Assembly (NCBI GenBank): GCA_014730235.1
Contig: WJIO01000421.1
Location: 1-61,244, forward strand
Direction: 5' to 3'
Length of the DNA: 61,244 nucleotides
Source: Candidatus Poribacteria bacterium
Lineage (GTDB): Bacteria > Poribacteria > DTPJ01 > WJIO01
Both the position numbers and the translations under genes were made by a program. Shown piece by piece: positions 7,441-15,938 of this stretch. Within the stretch, counting starts at the first letter, position 1, and every line of letters starts with the position of its first letter. The notes beneath the pieces were generated by a model. The model searched no databases. It saw only the letters and a program-made list of their open reading frames with translations, and had not been told where the DNA came from.

Positions 7441-9356
7441 TATTTTGCTATGGTGATCTTTTTTGTGGCGGCAAATTCGCCAGCTTTCAAGGTATAGAAA
7501 TAAACGCCGCTTGCCACACGCTCTCCTGTCTCGTTTGTGCCATCCCAACGTGCAGCTTTGTCTTTTGTTACATAAACGCCGGGTTCCTGACTTCCTAGTT
7601 TTATGGTCTTTATCAACTGGCCGTTTACGCTGTGTATATCTATAGATACTTCACCAGCCTGGGGTAGCTGATATGGTATCCAAACTTCCGGGTTTGCTGG
7701 ATTTGGGTAGCTGTCCAGAGCAGCGAATTCCAGGGTTGTTTTGGTTTGCGCTGCCGGAGCTGCTTTTGAGCCATGGGCAGGAATCAGATCAGGTGGGTCT
7801 TCCATGAATATCCTGAAATAGGGCCTACCCAGCCATACTTCTGTTCCACCGTCGCTATCTGTACCAAATTCCAGGTCACCCTGTGTAAAGGGATTACCTG
7901 TAGTAATAAAAAGCCCTACAGGTGATGAAACCATAGTACGAGCGCCGTAATTCAGAGGATTGCCAAATCCTGTTTGTGTTACCTGATACCATTTCCATCC
8001 GTTCCAGCTTTTCCACAGGTCAAAACCACCCTGGTTAGCCCATATAGAGGGCATCAGGTAATTTTCTAAAAGCTCTATAATGACCGGGGGCAATTCACCT
8101 ATATCTATAAGCTGTTGTAAAGCCGCTATATCCATAGGTAGATATACACTGGTTGAGTCAAGAACAGCGACATAAAGCCAACCTTCATGCTCTTCCATAG
8201 CCCATACATAACCGGCAAACAGGTTACCAAAACCGCCCTCTTTACCGCTTATGGGCCATTTTCTTCCCTGGTCTGTATCTACCTTGTCGCCGCAAACTAC
8301 CTGCCAGTAGCCGTTAGGCCATATCCTGGTGACACCCGGATATGTTCCCGGCGCGGGATTACCTTCGCCCACATACATTTTTCCCTTGAACGGTTGTAGA
8401 GTCATACCTAAAGGAATTTGCTGTCCTCGACCTGCGCCTCCTGTTATAATAGGTTCCCATTGATAAGGACGAACGCCGGTGGTTTTAGCTCTCCAGACTT
8501 CATATCCGTTAAAGTTAAATGTTCCCACATAAAGGTAATTTCTCAAAACAGCCATATCAAAAATACCAACGTTATCAAGATTACCAAAAGCAACCTCGCT
8601 GGCAGGTCTGAAAGTAATTGTATCACCTGCTACAGTACCCTCAAAGATTACCGGCACACCGCCTTCTGCAGATGCTGTATATAATTTGCCGTTATGGGAA
8701 ACCAAAGCCCTGTAAGAGCTTATATATCCACCAGGATCAGGGATTACGTCCCAATCAAATATAATTTCCATAGGTGTAAAGGTAATTCCGTCAGTTGTCC
8801 TGAGGATTCGCGCCGCCAGCCCGATTTCTGTAAAACCCCCAAAACCCAGAGGTGAGTTACCAATATAAAGCGCACCATCATGAACCACCATATCCCGATA
8901 GCCATGATCCAATGGCAGAGCAAACACTTCGGGATTATCGGGTGGATTTATAAATGGTGGGCCAATTTCCAGGTCTATAGTTTCTGACTTATAGGCCAGA
9001 CGCCACTGTTTGGTTGATGGTGTATATTCCCATACTTCAGCTCGCAGGTCTAATGCCAGGAGTTCCTGGAAAGTCTCTGGTATGATAACCTTGTTGTTCC
9101 CTCCCGGAGACTGACCCTGGCTGATAGCTCCGGATAATTCAAATATGTGCCTGCAAGTTCCTACATAAAACTTACCATTGAACCATGCACTCGACCAACC
9201 ATAACTATTCCCCGAATCGCCAATGCCATTGCCGGCAATCCTTTTAAAATCGCTAAAATACAGGGATCGGGAATAAACTTGAGAATAAGTTATAACGGTA
9301 AATAATAAGGTTAATAATAAAATTTTTAAAATACTTTTTGAAGATACCTTTTTCAT
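7440..9356 (-). CDS. Secreted beta-propeller-like protein with FlgD/T9SS type-A-like C-terminal domain (copy 1)
   Basis: 638 residues. A signal peptide (KILLLTLLFTVITYSQVYS) precedes repeated blades with the pattern N/D-G-x-L/F/M-Y-V/I-G (NGKFYVGT, DGALYIGN, NGKLYTAS, RNYLYVGTFN, KGKMYVGEG, EGWLYVAV), a kelch-like or other beta-propeller repeat. The last ~90 residues form an FlgD-Ig-like beta-sandwich starting at SYPNPANPEVWIPYQLP and ending SGVYFYTLKAGEFAATKKI...AK. That layout is the type-A C-terminal domain used for secretion by the Bacteroidetes type IX system. Function of the propeller is unknown. It is a paralogue of the neighbouring upstream gene. Confidence 0.8.
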   Translation of the reverse strand: MKKVSSKSILKILLLTLLFTVITYSQVYSRSLYFSDFKRIAGNGIGDSGNSYGWSSAWFNGKFYVGTCRHIFELSGAISQGQSPGGNNKVIIPETFQELLALDLRAEVWEYTPSTKQWRLAYKSETIDLEIGPPFINPPDNPEVFALPLDHGYRDMVVHDGALYIGNSPLGFGGFTEIGLAARILRTTDGITFTPMEIIFDWDVIPDPGGYISSYRALVSHNGKLYTASAEGGVPVIFEGTVAGDTITFRPASEVAFGNLDNVGIFDMAVLRNYLYVGTFNFNGYEVWRAKTTGVRPYQWEPIITGGAGRGQQIPLGMTLQPFKGKMYVGEGNPAPGTYPGVTRIWPNGYWQVVCGDKVDTDQGRKWPISGKEGGFGNLFAGYVWAMEEHEGWLYVAVLDSTSVYLPMDIAALQQLIDIGELPPVIIELLENYLMPSIWANQGGFDLWKSWNGWKWYQVTQTGFGNPLNYGARTMVSSPVGLFITTGNPFTQGDLEFGTDSDGGTEVWLGRPYFRIFMEDPPDLIPAHGSKAAPAAQTKTTLEFAALDSYPNPANPEVWIPYQLPQAGEVSIDIHSVNGQLIKTIKLGSQEPGVYVTKDKAARWDGTNETGERVASGVYFYTLKAGEFAATKKITIAK

Positions 9357-9518
9357 TTTTATATACCCCTCTTTATCTTCTTTAAAAATAATACCCTCTA
9401 AGCCCTAATAAATAATTAATCATACATCCCCAGATTTAATTATCACCCCTTCCCTTGCTTATTTAGATATAATTCCACTTCTTTTCCCCTCCCGGAATAA
9501 TTCAATGAAATTAAAATT

Positions 9519-9559
9519 ATAGTTAAAAGGGGTGTGTATTACACACCCCTTTTAACTAT
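9519..9559 (-). terminator. Strong terminator downstream of propeller gene copy 2
   Basis: A perfect 19-bp stem, ATAGTTAAAAGGGGTGTGT (9519-9537) with its complement at 9541-9559 and a 3-nt loop. It ends the ferritin-side minus-strand unit. The 219-bp gap 9357-9575 contains nothing else but the leader of copy 1. Confidence 0.88.
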
Positions 9560-9575
9560 ATTTATTTTGCAAAAT

Positions 9576-11453
9576 CTACTTTGCTATGGTAATTTTCTTT
9601 GTAGCGGCAAATTCGCCAGCTTTTAGAGTATAGAAGTAGATTCCGCTGGTTACTCGCTCTCCTGCCAGGTTTGTGCCGTCCCAGTAGGCAGCTTTGTCTT
9701 TAGTCATGTAAACGCCGGGTTCCTGGTTTCCCAACTGTATAGTCTTTATCAACTGGCCGTTTACACTGTGGATATCAATTGATACTTCAGCGTTATAGGG
9801 AAGCTGATAGGGTATCCAAACTTCCGGGTTTGCAGGATTAGGATAGCTTTCCAGAGCAGCGAATTCCAGAGTTGTTTTGGTTTGTGCTGTCGGAGCTGCT
9901 TTTGAACCATTGGTGGGAATCAGATCAGGCGGATTTTCCAGTAAAATTCTGAAATATGGTCTACCCAGCCACACTTCTGTTCCGCCTTCATAACCCATGT
10001 TATAGGCTGTATCACCCTGGGTAAAGGCGTTGGCGGTACACAGGAAAAGTCCTTCAGGTGATGATGTAAAGGAGCGAACACCATAGTTTAATGGATTGCC
10101 AAAACCTGTCTGGGAAATCTGGTACCACTTTCTGCCGTTCCAGCTTTTCCAAAGGTCAAAACCACCCTGGTTGGCTCTAATGGACGGTATGGTGTAATCT
10201 TGTAATAATGATCCAAGAATAGGTGGAAAGTCCGGTATATCTGAAAAGTCTATATAAGGTAGGAATGAACTGGTTACGTCATAAGTACCGGCATAAAGCC
10301 AGCCATCATGCTCTATCATGCGCCAGACATATCCTGTAAAAATGTTATCGAAGCCGCCCTTCATGCCGCTGATTGGCCATTTCCAGCCCACTCTATCTCC
10401 GCAGACTATCTGCCAGTAGCCATTGGGCCATATTCTTATTAAGCTGGGATAAGTTCCGGGAATTGGCATAGGCATACCTGTGCCTACATACATCTTGTTT
10501 TTGAATTCATACATACTCAGCACTGCACCGGCCATCTCTCCGCCGCCAGCGCCGTTTTCTATTATCCTTGTCCAGTTATATGGACGACCACCACTAACGT
10601 CAGACCTGTAGACTTCATAACCGTTGTAATTCATGGTACCGGCGTATATACAGCCTCTCATTTTTGCCAGGTCAAATATACCGGTGTTATCCGGGTTGCC
10701 AAAAGCGGGAAAACTTGCTGGTCTGAAAGTGGCCGTATCACCTTCTATAGTGACTTCAAAGACTATAGGTGTGCCACCTTCTGCTGGTGCTGTATAGAAT
10801 TTGCCGTTCAACGGAACCAGAGACCTGTAAGAGCTTATGAAACCTGCAGGTTTAGGCATTACATCCCAGTCAAAGACAATATTCATAGGTGTGAAGTTTA
10901 CGCCATCGGTGGTCTTGAGTATTCGGGGAGTAAGACCATACATGGATAACATTCCAAAACCTACAGGTACAGTCGTAATATAGAGCGCTCCATCATGAAC
11001 CAGCATTGCCCGATAACCATTATCCTTTGGGATCATGACTTGTGTTGGTGGAGTTGCAAAAGGAGGCCCAATAACAACAGGTTCTGGCGTAGTTTTAAAT
11101 GCAAGTCTCCACTGTTTTGTATTGGGTGTATACTCCCAAATTTCCCCGGCCAGGTCCAGTGATATTAGCTCTTCAAAAGATTCCGGCACATCTACGTTTG
11201 GAGCAGGCATTCCCATAAGGGACATCATTTCCAACACATAGCGTTCTGTCCCCACATAGAGCTTACCTTTAAACCATGCGCTGGACCATCCGTAGCTGTT
11301 GCCGGGATCGCCGAAACCGTTTTCGCTGATTTTTGTAAAATCACCTCTATACAGAGACCTGGCATAAGTTAGTTGGTTGGTTGACAATAAAAACAGAACA
11401 ACGAGGGCAAATGTCAACAACAATCCCATGCGATTTTTCCATATTTTTCGCAA
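9576..11453 (-). CDS. Secreted beta-propeller-like protein with FlgD/T9SS type-A-like C-terminal domain (copy 2)
   Basis: This is a full-length paralogue of the 7440-9356 protein: same SLYRGDFTKI start of the mature region, same GNSYGWSSAWF-GKLYVGT blade, same C-terminal NPANPEVWIPYQLP...TKKITIAK domain. The preferred start is TTG at 11453, because GGAGGA (11466-11461) lies 7 nt upstream. An ATG at 11468 is also in frame but has no Shine-Dalgarno and follows the rubrerythrin-like stop by only 2 nt. The signal peptide is LLLTFALVVLFLLSTNQLTYA. The two paralogues probably share a role as exported, surface-attached proteins. Confidence 0.8.
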   Translation of the reverse strand: MRKIWKNRMGLLLTFALVVLFLLSTNQLTYARSLYRGDFTKISENGFGDPGNSYGWSSAWFKGKLYVGTERYVLEMMSLMGMPAPNVDVPESFEELISLDLAGEIWEYTPNTKQWRLAFKTTPEPVVIGPPFATPPTQVMIPKDNGYRAMLVHDGALYITTVPVGFGMLSMYGLTPRILKTTDGVNFTPMNIVFDWDVMPKPAGFISSYRSLVPLNGKFYTAPAEGGTPIVFEVTIEGDTATFRPASFPAFGNPDNTGIFDLAKMRGCIYAGTMNYNGYEVYRSDVSGGRPYNWTRIIENGAGGGEMAGAVLSMYEFKNKMYVGTGMPMPIPGTYPSLIRIWPNGYWQIVCGDRVGWKWPISGMKGGFDNIFTGYVWRMIEHDGWLYAGTYDVTSSFLPYIDFSDIPDFPPILGSLLQDYTIPSIRANQGGFDLWKSWNGRKWYQISQTGFGNPLNYGVRSFTSSPEGLFLCTANAFTQGDTAYNMGYEGGTEVWLGRPYFRILLENPPDLIPTNGSKAAPTAQTKTTLEFAALESYPNPANPEVWIPYQLPYNAEVSIDIHSVNGQLIKTIQLGNQEPGVYMTKDKAAYWDGTNLAGERVTSGIYFYTLKAGEFAATKKITIAK

Positions 11454-11470
11454 TTTCTTCTCCTCCATAA

Positions 11471-11974
11471 TTATTGCTTAATTGATTTCATAGCTTGAGC
11501 AATATAAGCTATATGACTCATCTCCTCTTTGATAACCTGTTCCACTTCCTCCTTTCCGAGATTTTCGGGAACCATTTCTTTCATTCCAAGATAAAAAGCA
11601 ACGGAATCTTTTTCCACAGTCATTGCAGTCTGAAGAATATCCTCCATAGTTTCTTTACCGGTAAAATTTTTGGATGGATCTTCTTTGGTGTTGAATATAT
11701 GACCATCAGCTATAGCGTTTAGGTATAAGGCTGTTAAATTATCTCTGTCAAAATTAGGATCTACTACAGGAGTTTCATTTTGTTGAACTGCTTTTGCATG
11801 CATGTCAGCAAAAATTTGCCTGTGTTTTTTTTCCATATTGGCCAGAAGCTCCAGTAGTTTACGGCTTTCGGAATCTTTTGTTAATTCAGCAGCCCGGGTG
11901 TAAAATTTTTCACCGTTGATTTCTATACGTTCTGCTATTTCATATATCTCATCAGCATTGAATTTTATGCTCAT
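11471..11974 (-). CDS. Rubrerythrin-like ferritin-superfamily protein
   Basis: A 167-residue four-helix-bundle protein. Helix pairs carry diiron-type ligands: EIAERIEINGEKFY (Glu), LANMEKKHRQIF (ExxH), TAMTVEKDSVAFYLG (Glu) and EEEMSHIAYI-like VIKEEMSHIAYI (ExxSH). This spacing is that of the rubrerythrin/erythrin group, without a C-terminal rubredoxin domain. Such proteins reduce peroxide or handle iron. It lies between ferritin and a secreted propeller gene on the same strand; a strong hairpin separates it from ferritin. Confidence 0.82.
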   Translation of the reverse strand: MSIKFNADEIYEIAERIEINGEKFYTRAAELTKDSESRKLLELLANMEKKHRQIFADMHAKAVQQNETPVVDPNFDRDNLTALYLNAIADGHIFNTKEDPSKNFTGKETMEDILQTAMTVEKDSVAFYLGMKEMVPENLGKEEVEQVIKEEMSHIAYIAQAMKSIKQ

Positions 11975-11998
11975 GTTTTATAAATTTACCCCTATAAA

Positions 11999-12037
11999 AA
12001 CAATGACAGTTCTGGTTAAACCAGAACTGTCATTGTT
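11999..12037 (-). terminator. Terminator downstream of ferritin
   Basis: A 19-bp stem AACAATGACAGTTCTGGTT (11999-12017), one-base centre, and the complement at 12019-12037. Reading on the minus strand it follows the ferritin stop by 12 nt. Confidence 0.85.
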
Positions 12038-12049
12038 AATCAAATTTAG

Positions 12050-12538
12050 CTATTCACGCTTGCCTAACTGTACGTCCAGCATAATCATGCCGTTGCCGGA
12101 ATCACCAATGCGTTCCAACCATTCGACAATTTTAGATACGCTGGCTTCTTCTTCCACCTGTTCGGTAACAAACCACTGGAGCATAATACCCGCAGGTTTG
12201 TCGTCTTCTTCAGCAGCCAGGTCAACCAGATCGTTGATTCTTCCAGTTATATATTTTTCATGCTCGTAAGCGGCTTTGAAGGCATCCAGAGCCGAATCCC
12301 AATCAGACTGAGGCTGTTCAATAGCTTTTAACATGACCCTTCCGCCTCGTTCAACTATATGACCATATATTTTCATGGCATGGCCCATTTCCTCTTTTGC
12401 CTGGGCCTCCATCCACTTTGCCATACCTTCCCAACCACCGGCATGGAAACATGTGGCCATGGAAAGATAGATATAATACGAAAAGAGTTCGGCATTAATC
12501 TGATCGTTAAGAGCATCCTGCATTTTTTGTCCTATCAT
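12050..12538 (-). CDS. Bacterial non-heme ferritin
   Basis: 162 residues, the usual length for bacterial ferritin. N-terminal LNDQINAELFSYYIYLSMA contains the first ferroxidase Glu, MEAQAKEEMGHAMKIYGHI the ExxH pair, and YEHEKYITGRINDLVDLA plus QWFVTEQVEEEASV the remaining Glu/Gln ligands. It stores iron as a 24-mer in the cytoplasm. It forms an iron/oxidative-stress group with the flavoprotein upstream (24-nt gap) and the rubrerythrin-like gene downstream. Confidence 0.93.
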   Translation of the reverse strand: MIGQKMQDALNDQINAELFSYYIYLSMATCFHAGGWEGMAKWMEAQAKEEMGHAMKIYGHIVERGGRVMLKAIEQPQSDWDSALDAFKAAYEHEKYITGRINDLVDLAAEEDDKPAGIMLQWFVTEQVEEEASVSKIVEWLERIGDSGNGMIMLDVQLGKRE

Positions 12539-12562
12539 AATTTTCCTCCTGATTTTTATTTC

Positions 12563-13159
12563 TTATGTTTTTATGGGTTCTGAGAATTTTTTTACAGCCT
12601 CTGAACCCAGTTCAAACGCTTCTTTCAGGGCATCACTGTTTTCCAGTATGGCCCCTTTTTTATCAACTCTTCGATAGAAAAGTCCTCCTTCGTAGCTCAT
12701 ATCCAGAGCATCAAAGAAGTATTTTGCGGTTAATTCAACACCGGTAAAAAGATTGCTTCCTCTGGTCGCCCCTACGGCGATCAGATAGCCTTTACCGCTG
12801 TCGTAGTGTTTTCTTTCTTCTTTTGTCTTTTCCAGCATACGCTTTGCCCACATAGCCTGACATCGGTCAATCAGCAGTTTGACCTGTGCGCTCATATCGT
12901 AAAAGAATATGGGAGAAGCAAGAATTATTATATCCGCAGCCTGAATTTTCGGGTATATTTCCTGCATAGGGTCTTTGACAACACATTTACCGGTTTTATC
13001 ACATCCGCCGCATTCCCTGCATCCGGAGATATCCAGTTTTCGGGCATATACAGCTTCCACTTCAGCACCGGCGGCTTTTGCACCTTCTAAAGCCTTATCC
13101 AGAAGTATATCGGTATTTCCTCCTTTACGAGGACTTCCATAAATTCCTAATAATTTCAT
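12563..13159 (-). CDS. Iron-sulfur flavoprotein / NAD(P)H-dependent FMN reductase family
   Basis: 198-residue flavodoxin-fold protein. The FMN phosphate loop GIYGSPRKGGNTDILLD is followed by a compact cysteine cluster CRECGGCDKTGKC (Cys47, 50, 53, 59), the [4Fe-4S] motif of the archaeal/anaerobe ISF family, and the SPIFFYDMSAQVKLLIDRCQ segment. ISF proteins pass electrons to O2, peroxide or ferredoxin-type partners. The position just upstream of ferritin suggests a role in releasing or reducing stored iron or in oxygen defence; this is inference. Confidence 0.85.
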   Translation of the reverse strand: MKLLGIYGSPRKGGNTDILLDKALEGAKAAGAEVEAVYARKLDISGCRECGGCDKTGKCVVKDPMQEIYPKIQAADIIILASPIFFYDMSAQVKLLIDRCQAMWAKRMLEKTKEERKHYDSGKGYLIAVGATRGSNLFTGVELTAKYFFDALDMSYEGGLFYRRVDKKGAILENSDALKEAFELGSEAVKKFSEPIKT

Positions 13160-13170
13160 AAGATTTTTTT

Positions 13171-13287
13171 GGTTCTTCCGGGTTCAGTGTGGTAATAATT
13201 GAAAATTCTCTTAGCTTGTCATTCCTGCTTTCGCAGGAAACAGCATAAAAAGTTTCTTATCTTTACCACACTAAACCCAGAAGAACC
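13171..13287. mobile_element. Complete family-A MITE-like element (117 bp) with 9-bp target duplication
   Basis: The left end GGTTCTTCCGGGTTCAGTGT (13171-) and right end ACACTAAACCCAGAAGAACC (-13287) are inverted repeats of about 24 bp. The interior has GTCATTCCTGC-tttc-GCAGGAA. The flanks are the identical 9-mer GATTTTTTT at 13162-13170 and 13288-13296, as expected of a target-site duplication. No ORF inside, so non-autonomous. Confidence 0.82.
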
Positions 13288-13302
13288 GATTTTTTTGCTA
13301 TA

Positions 13303-13321
13303 GGGCATATATGATATGCCC
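13303..13321. terminator. Small hairpin after the P460-like cytochrome gene
   Basis: GGGCATAT (13303-13310), loop ATG, ATATGCCC (13314-13321). It lies 19 nt past the stop of the minus-strand cytochrome operon but lacks a U-tract on that strand, so the terminator role is uncertain. Confidence 0.4.
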
Positions 13322-13339
13322 CATATAAATATTACTGTG

Positions 13340-13915
13340 TTACATTTTGTCGTTGAAGAACAGATAATCGCTGTCTTTCGCGCCTTTATGGCAGGCTATA
13401 CAGCCAGCATCCATACCTTTTGCGACTCTACCGGCCATGGCCATACCTTTTGGGTTCTTATCAAGAGAACCGTCAGCCAGGTATTTGGCCCAGAACCAGT
13501 CGTTGTTGTCAGGATCATAACCTTTCTTTTGCTGGAGCATAATGGTAACTGCCGCAAGGTATTTCTGAGGGTCTTTTGCCACGTCTTCCATGGAAAGCTT
13601 ATTACCTGATTTATCTTTGCCCATGTAGTTATCTTTTATTATGATGTGATATGGTGTTTCATTAACGGTGACTACACCATAAAACATTTTCAGATAAGCT
13701 CCATGAGGTGACTGACCGAGATATACATCGGTCTTGAAAGGCCAATCGGTATAACCTTTCATGGCTTTCCAGAGCTTTTTAGCAAATTCCACATCATCTT
13801 CAGTACCAAAAGGCATAGTCATTTTTTCTTCACCAACTACATACTGGGGTACTACTGCAAGAGAAAGGGCCAGAACCAGTATAAAGGCTGATAAGGATAC
13901 GATAAGAGACTTCAT
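13340..13915 (-). CDS. Exported cytochrome P460-like monoheme cytochrome
   Basis: 191 residues with a signal peptide (SLSAFILVLALSLAVV) and a single CIACH heme site near the C-terminus (residues 172-176). The domain ahead of it resembles cytochrome P460 / cytochrome c-prime-beta folds: PHGAYLKMFYGVVTVN and DNYMGKDKSGN. P460 enzymes oxidise hydroxylamine via a lysine-heme crosslink; whether this protein does so cannot be told. It is last in a four-gene minus-strand operon after the flavocytochrome (33-nt gap), so it likely exchanges electrons with that membrane protein in the periplasm. Confidence 0.75.
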   Translation of the reverse strand: MKSLIVSLSAFILVLALSLAVVPQYVVGEEKMTMPFGTEDDVEFAKKLWKAMKGYTDWPFKTDVYLGQSPHGAYLKMFYGVVTVNETPYHIIIKDNYMGKDKSGNKLSMEDVAKDPQKYLAAVTIMLQQKKGYDPDNNDWFWAKYLADGSLDKNPKGMAMAGRVAKGMDAGCIACHKGAKDSDYLFFNDKM

Positions 13916-13948
13916 TTTTTACCTCCGGAATTAGTGGTTTGTGTATGA

Positions 13949-15244
13949 TTATCTTAGAGCAAAGACCTCATAATGGATTTTGCTCTTTTCCGCACCGAGG
14001 GACAGAAGATGATTTTCCACCGATGTCATCATAGGCGGTGGACCGCACAGGAAGAACTGAGTATCCTGAAAATCTTCTACATATTTTCGGATTATATCGG
14101 CATCAACATAGCCTTTTTCTCCATGCCAATCTTCCTGTTCCGACATCACATGAACTACTTTTAAAGATGAAATCTCTGATTCTATCTTCTGTAACTCTTC
14201 TCTGAAAACAATATCCTGATCAGTTTTATTTCCCCAAATTAGAGTAACACGCCTCTCTATACCTTTTTCATGAATATACCTAAGCATGCTCATAAAAGGG
14301 GTTATACCTATACCACCGGCGATAAAAATCAGGTTTTGCGCGTCATGGTTTAAAAAGCTAAAAACGCCGTAAGGTGCATCTATATAGGCTTTATCTGACA
14401 CTTCTGTGTCTTTTATTGTGGAGGTAAAATCACCCACAGATTTAACGCTAATGGAAAGCCGATCCATTGTGGGACTTGCTGAAATAGTAAAAGGATGGGA
14501 TTCCGAAGTCTTGCCGTTCCTTATTAGATTGATAATCATAAATTGCCCGGGTTTGTAGTTGGGTTTATCGCCATCAAAGTAGAGACTCCATGTATCATGG
14601 CTTTCCTGAACTACATCGGAAACTTTGTAGGGGTTTCTTACCACCCTTATCCTGTTAAATATCCTGTATATTGGCACAGTTAGATAAATACCCGCCAGCG
14701 CCAGCCAGTATATCTTCAAGGGAGTCCAACCATACTGAAAATCAGTACCCAGAAAAAAGCTGTGCAAAAAAACCAAAGGGAATATTACATAGCCAACCCT
14801 GTGTATATTTTTCCATGTTTCATATTTTATGCTGATCCTGCTGTATAAAATAGCCGCTCCGGCGGTGACAATCATTATAGAAAGAGCAACTATACCCACG
14901 ATTTTCCAGGGTGGAAAACCCGGTATGTAACCTTGTATAAAAGGACCAACGTAAAGCAAGGCCGGGTGTATAAGGATCAATATAAGTCCTATTATACCGG
15001 TTTTACGGTGTAACGCAAGAAGCTTATCCATCCCCATTCCCCGCTCTATAAACCTCAATCTGGAACTCATAATATATTGAAAAAGCAGAAATATGAACCC
15101 AACCAAAGCCAACATTCGCGCTGCTTCTGTCATTATGGAAATATAATAAGGTTCATAAAGCCGGGGGATCATGTCTTGAACCCAGAAGATCAAAGGAAAT
15201 ATTATAAATAAACCCATTATAATCAGCAGAACTGACCGCTTCAT
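13949..15244 (-). CDS. Ferric reductase-like transmembrane flavocytochrome (FAD/NAD(P)-binding)
   Basis: 431 residues. The N-terminal half has about six membrane helices with paired histidines (ALHRKTGIIGLILILIHPALLY, KYETWKNIHRVGYVIFPLVFLHSFF), the b-type heme arrangement of ferric reductase / NOX proteins. The C-terminal half is a ferredoxin-NADP reductase module: HPFTISASP (FAD), FIAGGIGITPFMSMLRYI (NAD ribose), and FFLCGPPPMM near the end. It moves electrons between a pyridine nucleotide and heme across the membrane. It overlaps the diheme cytochrome gene by 4 nt, so the two are translationally coupled. Confidence 0.88.
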   Translation of the reverse strand: MKRSVLLIIMGLFIIFPLIFWVQDMIPRLYEPYYISIMTEAARMLALVGFIFLLFQYIMSSRLRFIERGMGMDKLLALHRKTGIIGLILILIHPALLYVGPFIQGYIPGFPPWKIVGIVALSIMIVTAGAAILYSRISIKYETWKNIHRVGYVIFPLVFLHSFFLGTDFQYGWTPLKIYWLALAGIYLTVPIYRIFNRIRVVRNPYKVSDVVQESHDTWSLYFDGDKPNYKPGQFMIINLIRNGKTSESHPFTISASPTMDRLSISVKSVGDFTSTIKDTEVSDKAYIDAPYGVFSFLNHDAQNLIFIAGGIGITPFMSMLRYIHEKGIERRVTLIWGNKTDQDIVFREELQKIESEISSLKVVHVMSEQEDWHGEKGYVDADIIRKYVEDFQDTQFFLCGPPPMMTSVENHLLSLGAEKSKIHYEVFALR

Positions 15245-15924
15245 TTCCCATCACCAACTTTAATTTTCTCATTGTTGCTCAGAGATGTAACATAAGTTGT
15301 AAGAGCAACCATCTCTTCGCTGTCCAGCTTTAGGGATTTTCCTTCCATAATCATTGATATACACATGTTATTCATCATGGACAAAGTAATAACGCGTTTT
15401 GCCGATTCTTTGAACTTGGGGAATGTAGCCGCTGCACCTTTTAGGGTGGGTATTTTCATATCCATCATCTGTCCACCGGTGGTTTCACCGTTGGGATGAC
15501 AGCTATTACAGCTTGTTCCAGTTGTTCCCAGTTTGGTATCGTTGAATAGGGCTTTACCTTTTGCAATAACTTCAGCTATGGGATCATTAATACCTTCGGG
15601 TTTGGATTTTGGGTCACCGGGATGAGTGTTAGCAGCAAATTCCTTGTCATTGGTGTACCCGTCTTTATCGGAATCCAGCTTGGCCAGTTCGTCAACGTAC
15701 CTATCCCCGGATTTCATGGCAATATTGCGCCAGTCTTCACCAAAATCATTACGTTTTCCGCCGCCTTTGGGATTTTCATGACATGTGCCGCATCCAAAAC
15801 TTTCACCCTTATCCGGGAGTCTACCCAATCGGAAAGGTCTACCTGAAACAACAGAAATTAAAGTCAGGGTAAAAACAATACACGTAGTGATTGCGATAAT
15901 ATACTTTTTTGATTTACTTTTCAT
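15241..15924 (-). CDS. Exported diheme cytochrome c with EF-hand-like loop
   Basis: 227 residues; signal peptide (AITTCIVFTLTLISVVSG), heme sites CGTCH (45-49) and CNSCH (139-143), and an EF-hand/thrombospondin-type-3-like loop DSDKDGYTNDKEF (84-96) between them, which may bind calcium. The second half is a class-I-like cytochrome c domain with AKGKALFNDTKLGTTG before the heme and a late Met-rich segment LSMMNNMCISMIM that could give the axial ligand. Encoded 14 nt after the multiheme fusion gene and overlapping the flavocytochrome gene. Confidence 0.82.
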   Translation of the reverse strand: MKSKSKKYIIAITTCIVFTLTLISVVSGRPFRLGRLPDKGESFGCGTCHENPKGGGKRNDFGEDWRNIAMKSGDRYVDELAKLDSDKDGYTNDKEFAANTHPGDPKSKPEGINDPIAEVIAKGKALFNDTKLGTTGTSCNSCHPNGETTGGQMMDMKIPTLKGAAATFPKFKESAKRVITLSMMNNMCISMIMEGKSLKLDSEEMVALTTYVTSLSNNEKIKVGDGK

Positions 15925-15938
15925 AAGTTCACTCCTAT

